DNA from: Candidatus Moraniibacteriota bacterium
GTDB lineage: Bacteria; Patescibacteriota; Minisyncoccia; Moranbacterales; UBA2206
NCBI GenBank assembly: GCA_027351145.1
Contig: DAIEIZ010000007.1
Coordinates: 1-41,641, forward strand
Length of the DNA stretch: 41,641 nt
Reading direction: 5' to 3'
Under the pieces are notes generated by a model that saw only the letters and a list, made by a program, of their open reading frames with translations, made no database searches and had not been told where the DNA came from. Position numbers and translations under genes: made by a program. Shown in pieces: positions 1-7,083 of this stretch (position 1 is the first letter of the stretch; the number at the start of each line of letters is the position of its first letter).

Positions 1-199
1 CCAAGGCTTCGCCTTTTTTAAGCTCAAAGTTAATATTTTCCAATGCAAAAAACTCATCCTTTCTAAGTTTGCCACGGTCGCGTGAAATTCCAAACATGTC
101 CCGTGCCACATCCAAGGAACCATAAAACATGCTCCGTCTCAAATTGCGACAGAACTTCTTATGTAGACCTTCAACTTTAATTACAACATCTGAATCCAT
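1..199 (-). CDS. wzt: ABC transporter ATP-binding protein, Wzt-like (N-terminal part, runs off the window)
   Basis: Only the first 66 codons are present; the gene continues beyond base 1. The peptide starts MDSDVVIKVEGLHKKF, includes RRSMFYGSLDVARDMFG and ends FFALENINFELKKGEAL, just before where the Walker A motif would fall. The early KKF-x-R-x-L-(K/R)-RS-x-(F/W)-YG stretch and the F(W)AL-x-(D/N)-(I/V)-x-F pattern are typical of ATPases that power export of O-antigen or teichoic-acid-like polysaccharides. Upstream on the same strand is a Wzm-type permease (693-1550), the expected partner, with a broken four-helix-bundle gene between them. The family call is fairly firm from the N-terminus and context; the exported glycan is unknown. 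Confidence 0.8.
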   Translation of the reverse strand, partial: MDSDVVIKVEGLHKKFCRNLRRSMFYGSLDVARDMFGISRDRGKLRKDEFFALENINFELKKGEAL

Positions 200-215
200 A
201 CTGGATAATTTTAAA

Positions 216-251
216 GGCTAAATTTAAAATTTGAAATGAATTTTAAATGCC
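216..251. repeat. AT-rich inverted repeat between wzt and the four-helix-bundle pseudogene
   Basis: ATTTAAAATT at 222-231 and AATTTTAAAT at 239-248 form a perfect 10-bp inverted repeat around a 7-nt loop. GGC (216-218) and GCC (249-251) can extend the stem across a small bulge. There is no U-run after it on the minus strand, so it is a poor terminator. Similar TTTAAAATTT-rich text recurs at about 634-682 and 18643-18759. Confidence 0.4.
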
Positions 252-263
252 TAAATTTTAATT

Positions 264-633
264 TCAACTATTTCTACCTTCAATCGTAATAATAATCTTA
301 GAAAAAATCATGGTCAATTCGTGTGCTTCCTGCAGACATTTGGCACACAACTCTACATTCTCACTGCTGGCTTTTCCCAAAAGTTGCAACCAATATTTTG
401 TTTCCTTTGCTTCCTTTTTGCATATATAAATCTTATTCTTGAAATCTTTCTTGGAGCTTGCGCCATTTGCCTCACAATAATTAGCACCTATACTAGTGGC
501 TGATCGCACAAGTTGGCTAAGCAGCGGAGTTGTGACGATATCTTTGTTTATCTTTCTAATCAAATGAATAATTTCTTTCACTGAATTTTGCAGTTCTTTC
601 CTCTAAATTATATTTTTCATTTGTTTTGTTCAT
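264..633 (-). pseudogene. four-helix-bundle protein (23S rRNA intervening-sequence-like family), frameshifted
   Basis: A frame opening at ATG 633 reads MNKTNEKYNLEERTAKFSE and then leaves frame. The rest of the protein (EIIHLIRKINK..., ending IIITIEGRNS) continues in the +1-shifted frame to 264. Removing one A from the run at about 576-579 (coding GTGAAAGAAATT) joins the two parts into a protein of about 122 residues with the usual family start LEERTAKF-x-E-x-II and the core LVRSATSIGANYCEA and KKEAKETKYWL. A GTG at 581 could start a 105-residue truncated product lacking most of helix 1. The family is very common in Patescibacteria and its function is unknown. A sequencing error cannot be excluded because the indel lies in a short A run. 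Confidence 0.75.
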
Positions 634-692
634 TTAAAATTTATTATTTGATTTAAAACTTTAAATTTAAAATTTCAAATTATGCCCCCCCT

Positions 693-1550
693 CTACAGCA
701 TTTTTTCAATTACTTTCTCTTCCGAAACATAAAACAATCTCCAGGTCAGCATAAAGAAAATGAACGACCCAACTCCACACCAAGCAAAAGCAGCAAAATT
801 TTCAATCCTACCATAAGCAATTGCATCTCTCACGCCTCCAATAATATATGTCAGAGGGTTAATTCTGATTATTTTAGCAACGATTCCTCCCATGGAATCA
901 GCGCTATAAATTATCGGCGTAAAGAAAATAAAAAGCCCTAGCCCTATATCCATAATTCTCCTGACTTCATTAGCAACCACCCCCATCACTGAAACCAAAA
1001 GACCGATTCCCGCTCCCAAAAAAAGCATCGGTAAAATTAAAATAGGAAAAAGAAAAATTAACCAACTAGGAACGACATGAAAAAGAAGGAGTACAATCAA
1101 TGTTACCACAAAACTGGCTAAAAAATTGGCCAGCTGTTGAAAAATTTGCTTGGCCAAAAGTGCCTCATGTGGATATTTTACTTGCATGATAAAACCCTGC
1201 CCGGAATTTAAGGTTTCCGCGGCAGATGAATAGAATCCCATAAAAAGTCCCCAGAAAGAGGTTCCGAGCAAGATATATGCTGGATATGGAATGCCCACAT
1301 TACCAGGTTTGAGCACGCCAGCATAATTCATAAACACCCAAGACACGATTCCGAAAATTGGAGAAAGAATGATCCAACCAATGCCCAAAAATGATTTTTT
1401 ATAGGCAGCGAGGAAATCACGCGAAAAAAGCTGCCAAATGAGCTCTTGAGAATTTTTAACATTTTTCGCCATCAAAAAAAGACTCCGCAAAAAGCCTGTT
1501 TTTTGACGGGAATTTGGACTATACACTACAACTTTTTCACAACTATTCAT
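693..1550 (-). CDS. wzm: polysaccharide ABC transporter permease, Wzm-like (ABC-2 family)
   Basis: Membrane permease of the ABC-2 type, about 285 residues, expected to pair with the Wzt-like ATPase at 1-199 for export of an undecaprenyl-linked glycan. The N-terminus VVVYSPNSRQKTGFLRSLF followed by ELIWQLFSRDFLAAYKKSFLG is the amphipathic entry region typical of Wzm. Six hydrophobic segments follow, with the conserved FTPIIYS and INPLTYIIGGVRD near the C-terminus. I prefer ATG 1550 (MNSCEKVVVYS) over GTG 1619. A strong promoter (-10 at 1634-1639) predicts transcription starting near 1627, too close to the GTG, and the extra 23 residues are unlike the family. The ATG itself has no clear Shine-Dalgarno, so the start is not certain. 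Confidence 0.85.
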   Translation of the reverse strand: MNSCEKVVVYSPNSRQKTGFLRSLFLMAKNVKNSQELIWQLFSRDFLAAYKKSFLGIGWIILSPIFGIVSWVFMNYAGVLKPGNVGIPYPAYILLGTSFWGLFMGFYSSAAETLNSGQGFIMQVKYPHEALLAKQIFQQLANFLASFVVTLIVLLLFHVVPSWLIFLFPILILPMLFLGAGIGLLVSVMGVVANEVRRIMDIGLGLFIFFTPIIYSADSMGGIVAKIIRINPLTYIIGGVRDAIAYGRIENFAAFAWCGVGSFIFFMLTWRLFYVSEEKVIEKML

Positions 1551-1633
1551 AATATACCAAAAAAAAATAGCAAAACCTCTCTGGTCAATCCTAAAAAACA
1601 CGCTTAACTCATCAGCCACCAGAGCACTCCTAA

Positions 1634-1662
1634 ATTATACCTCCGATCCGCGTTGCGGTCAA
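1634..1662 (-). promoter_or_regulatory. sigma70-type promoter for wzm-wzt
   Basis: On the minus strand TTGACC (1662-1657) is followed by exactly 17 nt and a perfect TATAAT (1639-1634). The predicted start is near 1627, giving a leader of about 75 nt before ATG 1550. It makes the intact permease and downstream ATPase independent of transcription through the broken permease upstream. Confidence 0.75.
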
Positions 1663-1775
1663 AGGAAAGAAGGGCTGGGTTTTGGACAGATTTTGACTTC
1701 AATGATGGGAAGCATAGGGGCTCAGGTTATAAAGTTTGTAAAGTTTATGCAGTAAAATTCGTGTAAATTCATAAA

Positions 1776-2602
1776 TTAAGCCAGATCAGCAAAGAATCTT
1801 TCGGTTTTTTTAAATTTGAACACTCCGAAGAAGAATAATGCGATGGAAATTGCAATAGAAATAAACAACAATTGAAAATTTATCGGTGTCACTCCCAGAA
1901 ATAATGATCTGACAGTTTCAATTACGCCGGTCATGGGATTGAGCGCCAGAATCCATTGATACTTTCCGCCTACCAAAAAATGACCGGCGTGACATACATT
2001 AAAATCTGGATAAAAAATGGCAGCGCATAGCGCACATCCCGATATTTTAAATTGATTGAAGCAAGGAAAAGCCCAGGTCCGGAGGATGCCAGAAAAGAAA
2101 TAAAAAACAGAACCGGCAGCATTAGAATGCCGGTGAACATCGGAAACATATAATAATACAACATAAAAGCAACTAGGACCAGAAGCGAGATGCCCAGATC
2201 AATGAGCGGAGTGAGCGTGGAAGAAATCGGTAAAATCAGCCTGGGGAAATAGACTTTTTTTATGATGTTTTCGTTATCAATAATTGTGTTACTGACTCCG
2301 GTCAAGGAAATTGAGAAATAATTCCAAAACATTATCCCCACAAAAGCAAAGATTGGATATGGAATGCCGTCGGAAGGAACTTTGGCCAACTTTCCAAAAA
2401 AGAACGAGAAAATAGCCACCATCAAAACCGGCTGCAAAATAGCCCAAATGATTCCCAGGGCAGTTTGCTTGTAGCGCACTTTAATGTCACGCCAAGCAAA
2501 AATAAAAGCCAGCTCGCGATAGAGCCAGAGTTCTTTCAAATTTAAATCAAACCACCCTTTTTGCGGTTTGATGATTATTTCAAAATTTGCTGTTTTTTCC
2601 AT
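1776..2602 (-). pseudogene. second Wzm-like polysaccharide ABC permease, frame broken
   Basis: The first part (ATG 2602, preceded by GGAGA) encodes 210 residues with the Wzm hallmarks ELAFIFAWRDIKVRYKQTALG, WAILQPV and KVYFPRLILP, and ends at VTPVIFW-stop. The remaining C-terminus, VGGKYQWILALNPMTGVIE and a last membrane helix ending FKKTERFFADLA, continues in another frame to 1776. The break lies in a run of six T (coding strand, 1974-1980). Family members usually have several residues between TPVI(Y/F) and the K-Y-x-W motif. Here nearly all of them are missing, so a small deletion rather than a one-base read error is likely. It sits 12 bp after the HEPN gene, apparently in one transcript. 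Confidence 0.8.
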
Positions 2603-2614
2603 AAAAATTTTCTC

Positions 2615-3010
2615 CTAGGGCCTGATCTTTTCTTTGATTTTTTCAGCAATTAACTTGCTTACATCCCAATACCCCGTCAGCCTTTCATATAGACTATTGG
2701 CCATTTTTTCAGAATAGGTATGCACTGATAAATTTCTATCATTAGCCATCACCAGGCACTTTTCGATATTTTCTTCAGATAGACCTAAAATTGTGCGAAT
2801 TTCACGAAAACACGATTTGGGAGAATTGCACTCAATGCCCTCATATTCTTTTAGATACATTTTTATTGTTTTCCAAAGAAGTTCGAAGGAAAATTCATAG
2901 CGTTGAATTGTTGCATCGCGATTAAGATCGGAAAATGGTGCATCAAGAGCATTTTTCCAGGAAATCAAAGCCTGTTCCAGGTCAGAAAATTTCTCTTCTA
3001 GATAATCCAT
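2615..3010 (-). CDS. HI0074-type nucleotidyltransferase substrate-binding (HEPN) protein
   Basis: 131 residues, all helical, matching the HI0074/NTase_sub_bind family: FSDLEQALISWKNAL at the start, YEFSFELLWKTIKMYL in the middle, and an Rx4H-type HEPN motif (RNLSVH) near residue 92. It overlaps the 3' end of the MNT nucleotidyltransferase gene by 13 bp, the usual paired arrangement. In characterised MNT/HEPN pairs the HEPN protein is a toxin, often an RNase, and the MNT partner neutralises it by AMPylation. That role is known for relatives and only inferred here. The next gene downstream is the broken Wzm. Confidence 0.85.
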   Translation of the reverse strand: MDYLEEKFSDLEQALISWKNALDAPFSDLNRDATIQRYEFSFELLWKTIKMYLKEYEGIECNSPKSCFREIRTILGLSEENIEKCLVMANDRNLSVHTYSEKMANSLYERLTGYWDVSKLIAEKIKEKIRP

Positions 3011-3285
3011 ATTTTTGGTCCGTCCATAACGCGGGCGCGGAATGGATCATTGGTATCATTGATATTAATTACATCGAATTTATAGGGCAAAGCTGATTCA
3101 TCAAGGGCGTCTTTGATCTTGGAGATGACACTGTCTATTTCCTTGTTCTCGCTGACAATCGCTACGTCAACATCGTTAAACTTTGCATTTTCGACGCTTG
3201 AACCAAAAACAAAAACTCGGTCATCTTTCTCGAGCCGCTCTTTGAAAATTTCTTTAATCTTAACAAAATATCTTTCTTCGATCAT
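2998..3285 (-). CDS. MNT-type minimal nucleotidyltransferase
   Basis: About 95 residues from ATG 3285 (MIEERYFVKIKEIFK). The upstream in-frame extension to 3327 abuts the preceding stop codon and lacks family character. FVFGSSVENAKFNDVDVAI carries the Pol-beta-like GS...DxD signature with 8 residues between GS and DxD instead of the usual 10. The third acidic position is probably the D of KFDVINI. The protein is the cognate partner of the HEPN protein with which its gene overlaps. It begins 42 bp after the stop of the large hydrolase gene and may be co-transcribed with it. Confidence 0.82.
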   Translation of the reverse strand: MIEERYFVKIKEIFKERLEKDDRVFVFGSSVENAKFNDVDVAIVSENKEIDSVISKIKDALDESALPYKFDVININDTNDPFRARVMDGPKIWII

Positions 3286-3327
3286 AATCCTATTGTACCC
3301 GCTTTTAGCTGTAATTGCAACTTGCAA

Positions 3328-6300
3328 TCACCCTCTCGCTTTTTTTGACCGGAGTCTGATTTTTCCGTGAAAATTTTGTCCCAGAAGAGAAAAAAATATT
3401 GCCAGCGAGCCCCAAAGTGGATAGGATGGCCAACTTTTGACAAAGGATTTATCTTGACGCATTGTGCTGGCACCGGCCACTTTGCCCGCCACGTTCGCCT
3501 TGGGACCGCGCGCGATAGAAACGGCCAGCGGCTCAAACGTCAGACCGGACTTTTTTGAATTAAATTGGGGAACCGCCTGAATAGTCTCCTTTAACACTAC
3601 AGTTTCATCCGCGCCTGCTACGACACTTGAAGCAGTATTTGACTGGAAGGGTGTTATCTCATTAAACTGCTCAGTTATTTGAGAATCAGGGATAGGCATG
3701 ACACCAAAAACATCCATAACGGATTTTGGCTCCAGTGGGAGGTCAGCCGATGAACTGATGATTCTGATCTCTCCGGTATATTTCATCACTCCGCTCTTCG
3801 CCTTTTTCTGATTTGTTGATTGGCTCTTTTTTGCCTCATGCTTCTTTTTGTGTTTTCGTTCGGTTGGATTTTCAGAAGTTGCCACAGTCACATTTAAATC
3901 TTCTGCTTTTGCAATGTCCGCGTCTGAATCAGCCGGCGCATCGGCAGGATCATCCTTGACGTTTGATGAATCCGGAACGGACGCAGGGTCAGGAGCAGGG
4001 TCAGGCATGGGCGGTTCATCAACATCCTTCGGCGAAGCTTTGACGCTGGTGAAAATAACCTCCACATCCGTCCAGTTTCCCGCTTCGTCCATTGCTTCGA
4101 TCCAAAAATCATGTTCCCCCGGTTCCACCTCCGACAGATCAATCGTATCGCCCGTAATCTCATTATCATCTAGCCATTTTTCAATCGAAATATTTTTTGT
4201 TGCGCTCACTGCGTCCGAAACAGCATATTGGATAGTAATTTTTTCATCGTTCGCGTATTCTTTGCCTTCTTGTGGAGCGCTGACGTTGAGAACCGGCGGA
4301 GTGATATCATGCTCGATAATTTCTTCAATCGGCGCGTCCGATTCTTGCGAATTACTAGCCACTGCAAATTCTTGCTCTCCCTCTTTTTTCACTTCCACCT
4401 CGGTCGATTTCGATTGATTTTCATGTTCGCCATTCAGACTCGCATATTCCACGCCCAGATGATATTTTTCTCCGTCAGCGCCATTCTTGTTCCCGTGCAG
4501 TCTGATCGTGTAATCACCTGTTTTAGGATTGGGAATAGAAGCAATCTTGAACCCGTCTTTGTTTTTCTCTTCGGCATAACGCGAATCTGTGATTCCTTCA
4601 TTGCCTCGCGAAACCGTGCCGCCCTCCGGATCGGTAATTTGCAAGTCAGCCGGCGCGTCGGTCCAGATAGTGAGTTCATTGTCAACTTTTGGCGCGTCAA
4701 AAATATCCGTCAAAGATTTGTCCAACCGCTCGGCGACAATTTTTTCCGAACGACTGACAATTTGCCGGTGATCATACTCCAGCACATCGCGAAAATCACT
4801 AGAAACATCCCCGGAGGCAATGAGCACTTCACCGTCCCCTTTTGCATCATCCCATTGAGGATCAATCGGATCGGGTTTCCCGTCTTTCCAAAGATCGTCT
4901 TCATCCACCGAAACGACCGGAATCCTATTCACCGTATCTTGCTTATCACCTAAAATGACGCTGAACCGGGTTTTTTCCTTGAGACTATTCATGTTCAAAC
5001 CCAACCCTTGCAAAAAAGTATTTTGTTCTTCCATCGCTTGATATTTTTTCAAATCACTTGAACCGGCTGGCTGCAAATAGTCATAGGTTGGCATTAGTTC
5101 TTTGAGGGATGGGATGTAATTGTGGATAATGTCATAGTAATTTGAAACCCCGCTCTTAGTTGCTTTTAAATACTCAAGATACGTTTTTATAACAAATTTG
5201 CTACCCCAATTATTTGGTATCCGTCCACCCTCCCAAATCGAATAAACGTCAGATGATCCACGGTTAGGCGGAGCGATCATGATAAGATTATCCACATCAT
5301 TGGCATAATCAATGTTTTGCACATAACTGCGCGCCACCAGACTGCCCATTGAATGCGTGACGATATTCACCTTGTTCGCGTCATTTTTAGCCAGGGCTTT
5401 TTGGATGAGCGGCTTGAGATAGTGCTCGGCTGAATCGGCATTGCTTTTGCGCCAATCATAATAGCCGATAAAAAAATTCTGGCCTTCAACATAACCCATT
5501 GCCTTGAAAGCGGTAAGGATGCCGTCATAAGTGTGATCAAACATCGTCCAATTATCCGCCAGCGCCCCGCTAATCATCAAGTCCGGATTGATTGAAGCGC
5601 CGATGCCAGGGATAAAAATGACAGGTTCTTTGGGGATATTAGGATCACTCTCGTCCCACGGTCGAAAAAGCACGCTTGTGCCCACAATCCGGTTTCCTGT
5701 GCCGGCAGGATTATCCTTTTCCTTTCCCCCGTTTCGATAGACATAGTTTGGTCCGCTGGAACTGCCCCACCAATTGTAGCGGGCGTCAAAAGAAACCGAC
5801 GAGTCTCCTCCATAGACCGCCCGCACTCCGTCGCGATTGTCAAAAATAGCACTGTTTCTGATTTTAGGCACTCGTTCGGGATTAGCTCCGATAATTTCCA
5901 CTCCGCTGTAATTGCCGCTTAACGTCAGTTGTTCCAAGGTTGGCTCAGCATAGCGCAAGGCAATTCCCGCCGCTAAGCAATAGCGGACTTCACTATGCCG
6001 AACGCTCAGATAATTTTTATAGGGATTATTGGAATCGATAGTCTGATGAGCAATTCCATTTGTCGCATAAAAAACTTTGGCATATTCAATTGTCGATTGC
6101 TGGCGATATTGCGGATCAAATACCAGCCCCCGCCAATCCCCCTTGAGCGGTGAACGATAGGAGCAATAGGCATTGGTCTCCCCTCCATAGGCGCTATCGC
6201 AAGTGGAAGTGAAGACAATTGGCGCAGACGGCGTTCCAATGGCAGAAAAAGTGCTCGCGACGCCTAAACCCGCGTTGGAAAAATTTTTGAACTTCACCAC

Positions 6301-6501
6301 CACGCCCGGTTCGATTGTCAGTGGAGCGTTAACCGAGAGAAAGCTTTGGATGATATAGGGACTGCCTGCCGCGGTCCAAGTGGTGGGTACAGTAATGTTG
6401 GCCAAAATTTCTGTCGCGGCTAATGCCCGGCCAGGCTTAGCAGCTGCGACAAAAACAGCCATTACTGTTGCCAGCAGGAAACTACTTTTCAGTTTTTTCA
6501 T
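3328..6501 (-). CDS. secreted multidomain protein: parallel beta-helix, lipase/LCAT-like alpha/beta-hydrolase, Ig-like domain, C-terminal anchor
   Basis: 1057 residues. Residues 1-29 form a signal peptide (KK, hydrophobic core, likely cleavage at ALA-A). Residues of about 30-260 resemble a right-handed parallel beta-helix, with repeats such as PLTIEPGVVVKF and an NWWGSSSGP motif. Residues of about 290-590 form an alpha/beta-hydrolase of the lipase/acyltransferase type. EPVIFIPGIGAS supplies the oxyanion strand, IVTHSMGSLVARSY has the nucleophile Ser384 in a GxSxG-like THSMG elbow, and the likely catalytic His is 578 in YDHRQ. An Ig-like beta domain (about 735-820), a Pro/Asp/Ala-rich linker and a C-terminal hydrophobic helix (about 1030-1045) followed by Lys/Arg suggest anchoring at the cell surface. 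An esterase or lipase role on envelope or host lipids is inference. Confidence 0.75.
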   Translation of the reverse strand: MKKLKSSFLLATVMAVFVAAAKPGRALAATEILANITVPTTWTAAGSPYIIQSFLSVNAPLTIEPGVVVKFKNFSNAGLGVASTFSAIGTPSAPIVFTSTCDSAYGGETNAYCSYRSPLKGDWRGLVFDPQYRQQSTIEYAKVFYATNGIAHQTIDSNNPYKNYLSVRHSEVRYCLAAGIALRYAEPTLEQLTLSGNYSGVEIIGANPERVPKIRNSAIFDNRDGVRAVYGGDSSVSFDARYNWWGSSSGPNYVYRNGGKEKDNPAGTGNRIVGTSVLFRPWDESDPNIPKEPVIFIPGIGASINPDLMISGALADNWTMFDHTYDGILTAFKAMGYVEGQNFFIGYYDWRKSNADSAEHYLKPLIQKALAKNDANKVNIVTHSMGSLVARSYVQNIDYANDVDNLIMIAPPNRGSSDVYSIWEGGRIPNNWGSKFVIKTYLEYLKATKSGVSNYYDIIHNYIPSLKELMPTYDYLQPAGSSDLKKYQAMEEQNTFLQGLGLNMNSLKEKTRFSVILGDKQDTVNRIPVVSVDEDDLWKDGKPDPIDPQWDDAKGDGEVLIASGDVSSDFRDVLEYDHRQIVSRSEKIVAERLDKSLTDIFDAPKVDNELTIWTDAPADLQITDPEGGTVSRGNEGITDSRYAEEKNKDGFKIASIPNPKTGDYTIRLHGNKNGADGEKYHLGVEYASLNGEHENQSKSTEVEVKKEGEQEFAVASNSQESDAPIEEIIEHDITPPVLNVSAPQEGKEYANDEKITIQYAVSDAVSATKNISIEKWLDDNEITGDTIDLSEVEPGEHDFWIEAMDEAGNWTDVEVIFTSVKASPKDVDEPPMPDPAPDPASVPDSSNVKDDPADAPADSDADIAKAEDLNVTVATSENPTERKHKKKHEAKKSQSTNQKKAKSGVMKYTGEIRIISSSADLPLEPKSVMDVFGVMPIPDSQITEQFNEITPFQSNTASSVVAGADETVVLKETIQAVPQFNSKKSGLTFEPLAVSIARGPKANVAGKVAGASTMRQDKSFVKSWPSYPLWGSLAIFFSLLGQNFHGKIRLRSKKARG

Positions 6502-6513
6502 TTTATCCCATCG

Positions 6514-6547
6514 GTAGAGACGCCCCGCCAGGGCGGGGCGTCTCTAC
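6514..6547. repeat. perfect 34-nt palindromic element (REP-like), upstream of the hydrolase gene
   Basis: Arm GTAGAGACGCCCCGCC (6514-6529) and its exact reverse complement (6532-6547) flank a 2-nt loop. The result is a 16-bp GC-rich hairpin in otherwise AT-rich DNA, between the membrane-protein gene and the ATG at 6501. On the minus strand the hairpin is followed by CGATGGGATA, with no U-run, so it is not a standard minus-strand terminator. On the plus strand it is followed by TTTTTTCATTTTT and could act as one. The AGAGACGC...GCGTCT ends recur in another palindrome at 19612-19631. Confidence 0.85.
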
Positions 6548-6563
6548 TTTTTTCATTTTTATT

Positions 6564-6992
6564 TTAGAAATAATTATGCAATTCACTAAACGCTTTTGGC
6601 AAAAGCACAAGCGCCCAATAGAGAAAAATGGAAACGAAAATTAGCGCGGAAAATAACGCGTCTAGAACAAGAGTGCGGAGGGAAAACTTGGTCTGATTTA
6701 GTTTTGTGAAGATGAAAGGTGAAATTATTACAAGGAAAATGACTAGCAAAATTGGATATAAACTGAAATCGTCATAAAAATAATACAGATTTGCATTTGT
6801 CTTAGCAGCCCAATTACTCAAAAAACTGTCAATAAAATAAATATAAGCAAAAAGAAGAATGAGCGTTCCCATCGAGCTTGCCACCAAATATTTCCGCCCT
6901 TTTTTTTGGCGCAAAAACTTCAACCAAAAAAACGGCGAGATGATGATTGACGCAAACAAAATTGAGCAAAACCAAACAAGAATCGTTTTCAT
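6564..6992 (-). CDS. small multi-pass membrane protein, function unknown
   Basis: 142 residues with four predicted transmembrane helices (about 3-24, 38-58, 78-98 and 108-130), short charged loops (LRQKKGRKY; FTKLNQTKFSLR) and no recognisable catalytic motif. It is the first gene after the divergent promoter region shared with the plus-strand DUF2142 operon. The 34-nt palindrome separates it from the large hydrolase downstream. I do not recognise the family. Confidence 0.65.
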   Translation of the reverse strand: MKTILVWFCSILFASIIISPFFWLKFLRQKKGRKYLVASSMGTLILLFAYIYFIDSFLSNWAAKTNANLYYFYDDFSLYPILLVIFLVIISPFIFTKLNQTKFSLRTLVLDALFSALIFVSIFLYWALVLLPKAFSELHNYF

Positions 6993-7027
6993 TTTTTTTT
7001 GGAAAAAGATGCTTACTCCCTAAAAAT

Positions 7028-7036
7028 ATTATACCA
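7028..7036 (-). promoter_or_regulatory. extended -10 promoter for the membrane protein and hydrolase genes
   Basis: TGGTATAAT on the minus strand (7036-7028) is a perfect extended -10 element. No good -35 hexamer is visible, which is acceptable for extended -10 promoters. The predicted start is near 7021, about 30 nt before ATG 6992. It is back to back with the plus-strand promoter at 7050-7077. Confidence 0.6.
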
Positions 7037-7049
7037 CAAAATTCATTTT

Positions 7050-7077
7050 TTGTTATTTTTAGCATCCGTAGTATAAT
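7050..7077 (+). promoter_or_regulatory. sigma70-type promoter of the DUF2142 operon, predicted leaderless
   Basis: TTGTTA (7050-7055), a 16-nt spacer and a perfect TATAAT (7072-7077). Only six bases separate the -10 from the ATG at 7084, so the expected +1 is at the initiation codon. There is no Shine-Dalgarno between them, consistent with a leaderless mRNA. Confidence 0.7.
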
Positions 7078-7083
7078 TAATCC

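Noticed and set aside
1551..1619. GTG start at 1619 for the intact Wzm permease
   Set aside because: It would place the Shine-Dalgarno at or before the predicted transcription start and add 23 hydrophobic residues not seen in the family; ATG 1550 fits better.
3848..4953. Long open frames on the plus strand (about 189 and 241 codons) opposite the secreted hydrolase gene
   Set aside because: They mirror the Pro/Asp/Ala-rich linker and Ig-like region. Their translations are Ser/Ala- or Phe/Arg-rich without domains, and they have no promoter or ribosome-binding site.
5120..5300. Two DnaA-box-like sequences (TGTGGATAA and TTATCCACA) about 160 bp apart
   Set aside because: Both lie inside the conserved hydrolase coding sequence (codons for DN and similar residues), with no AT-rich unwinding region or dnaA/dnaN gene nearby.
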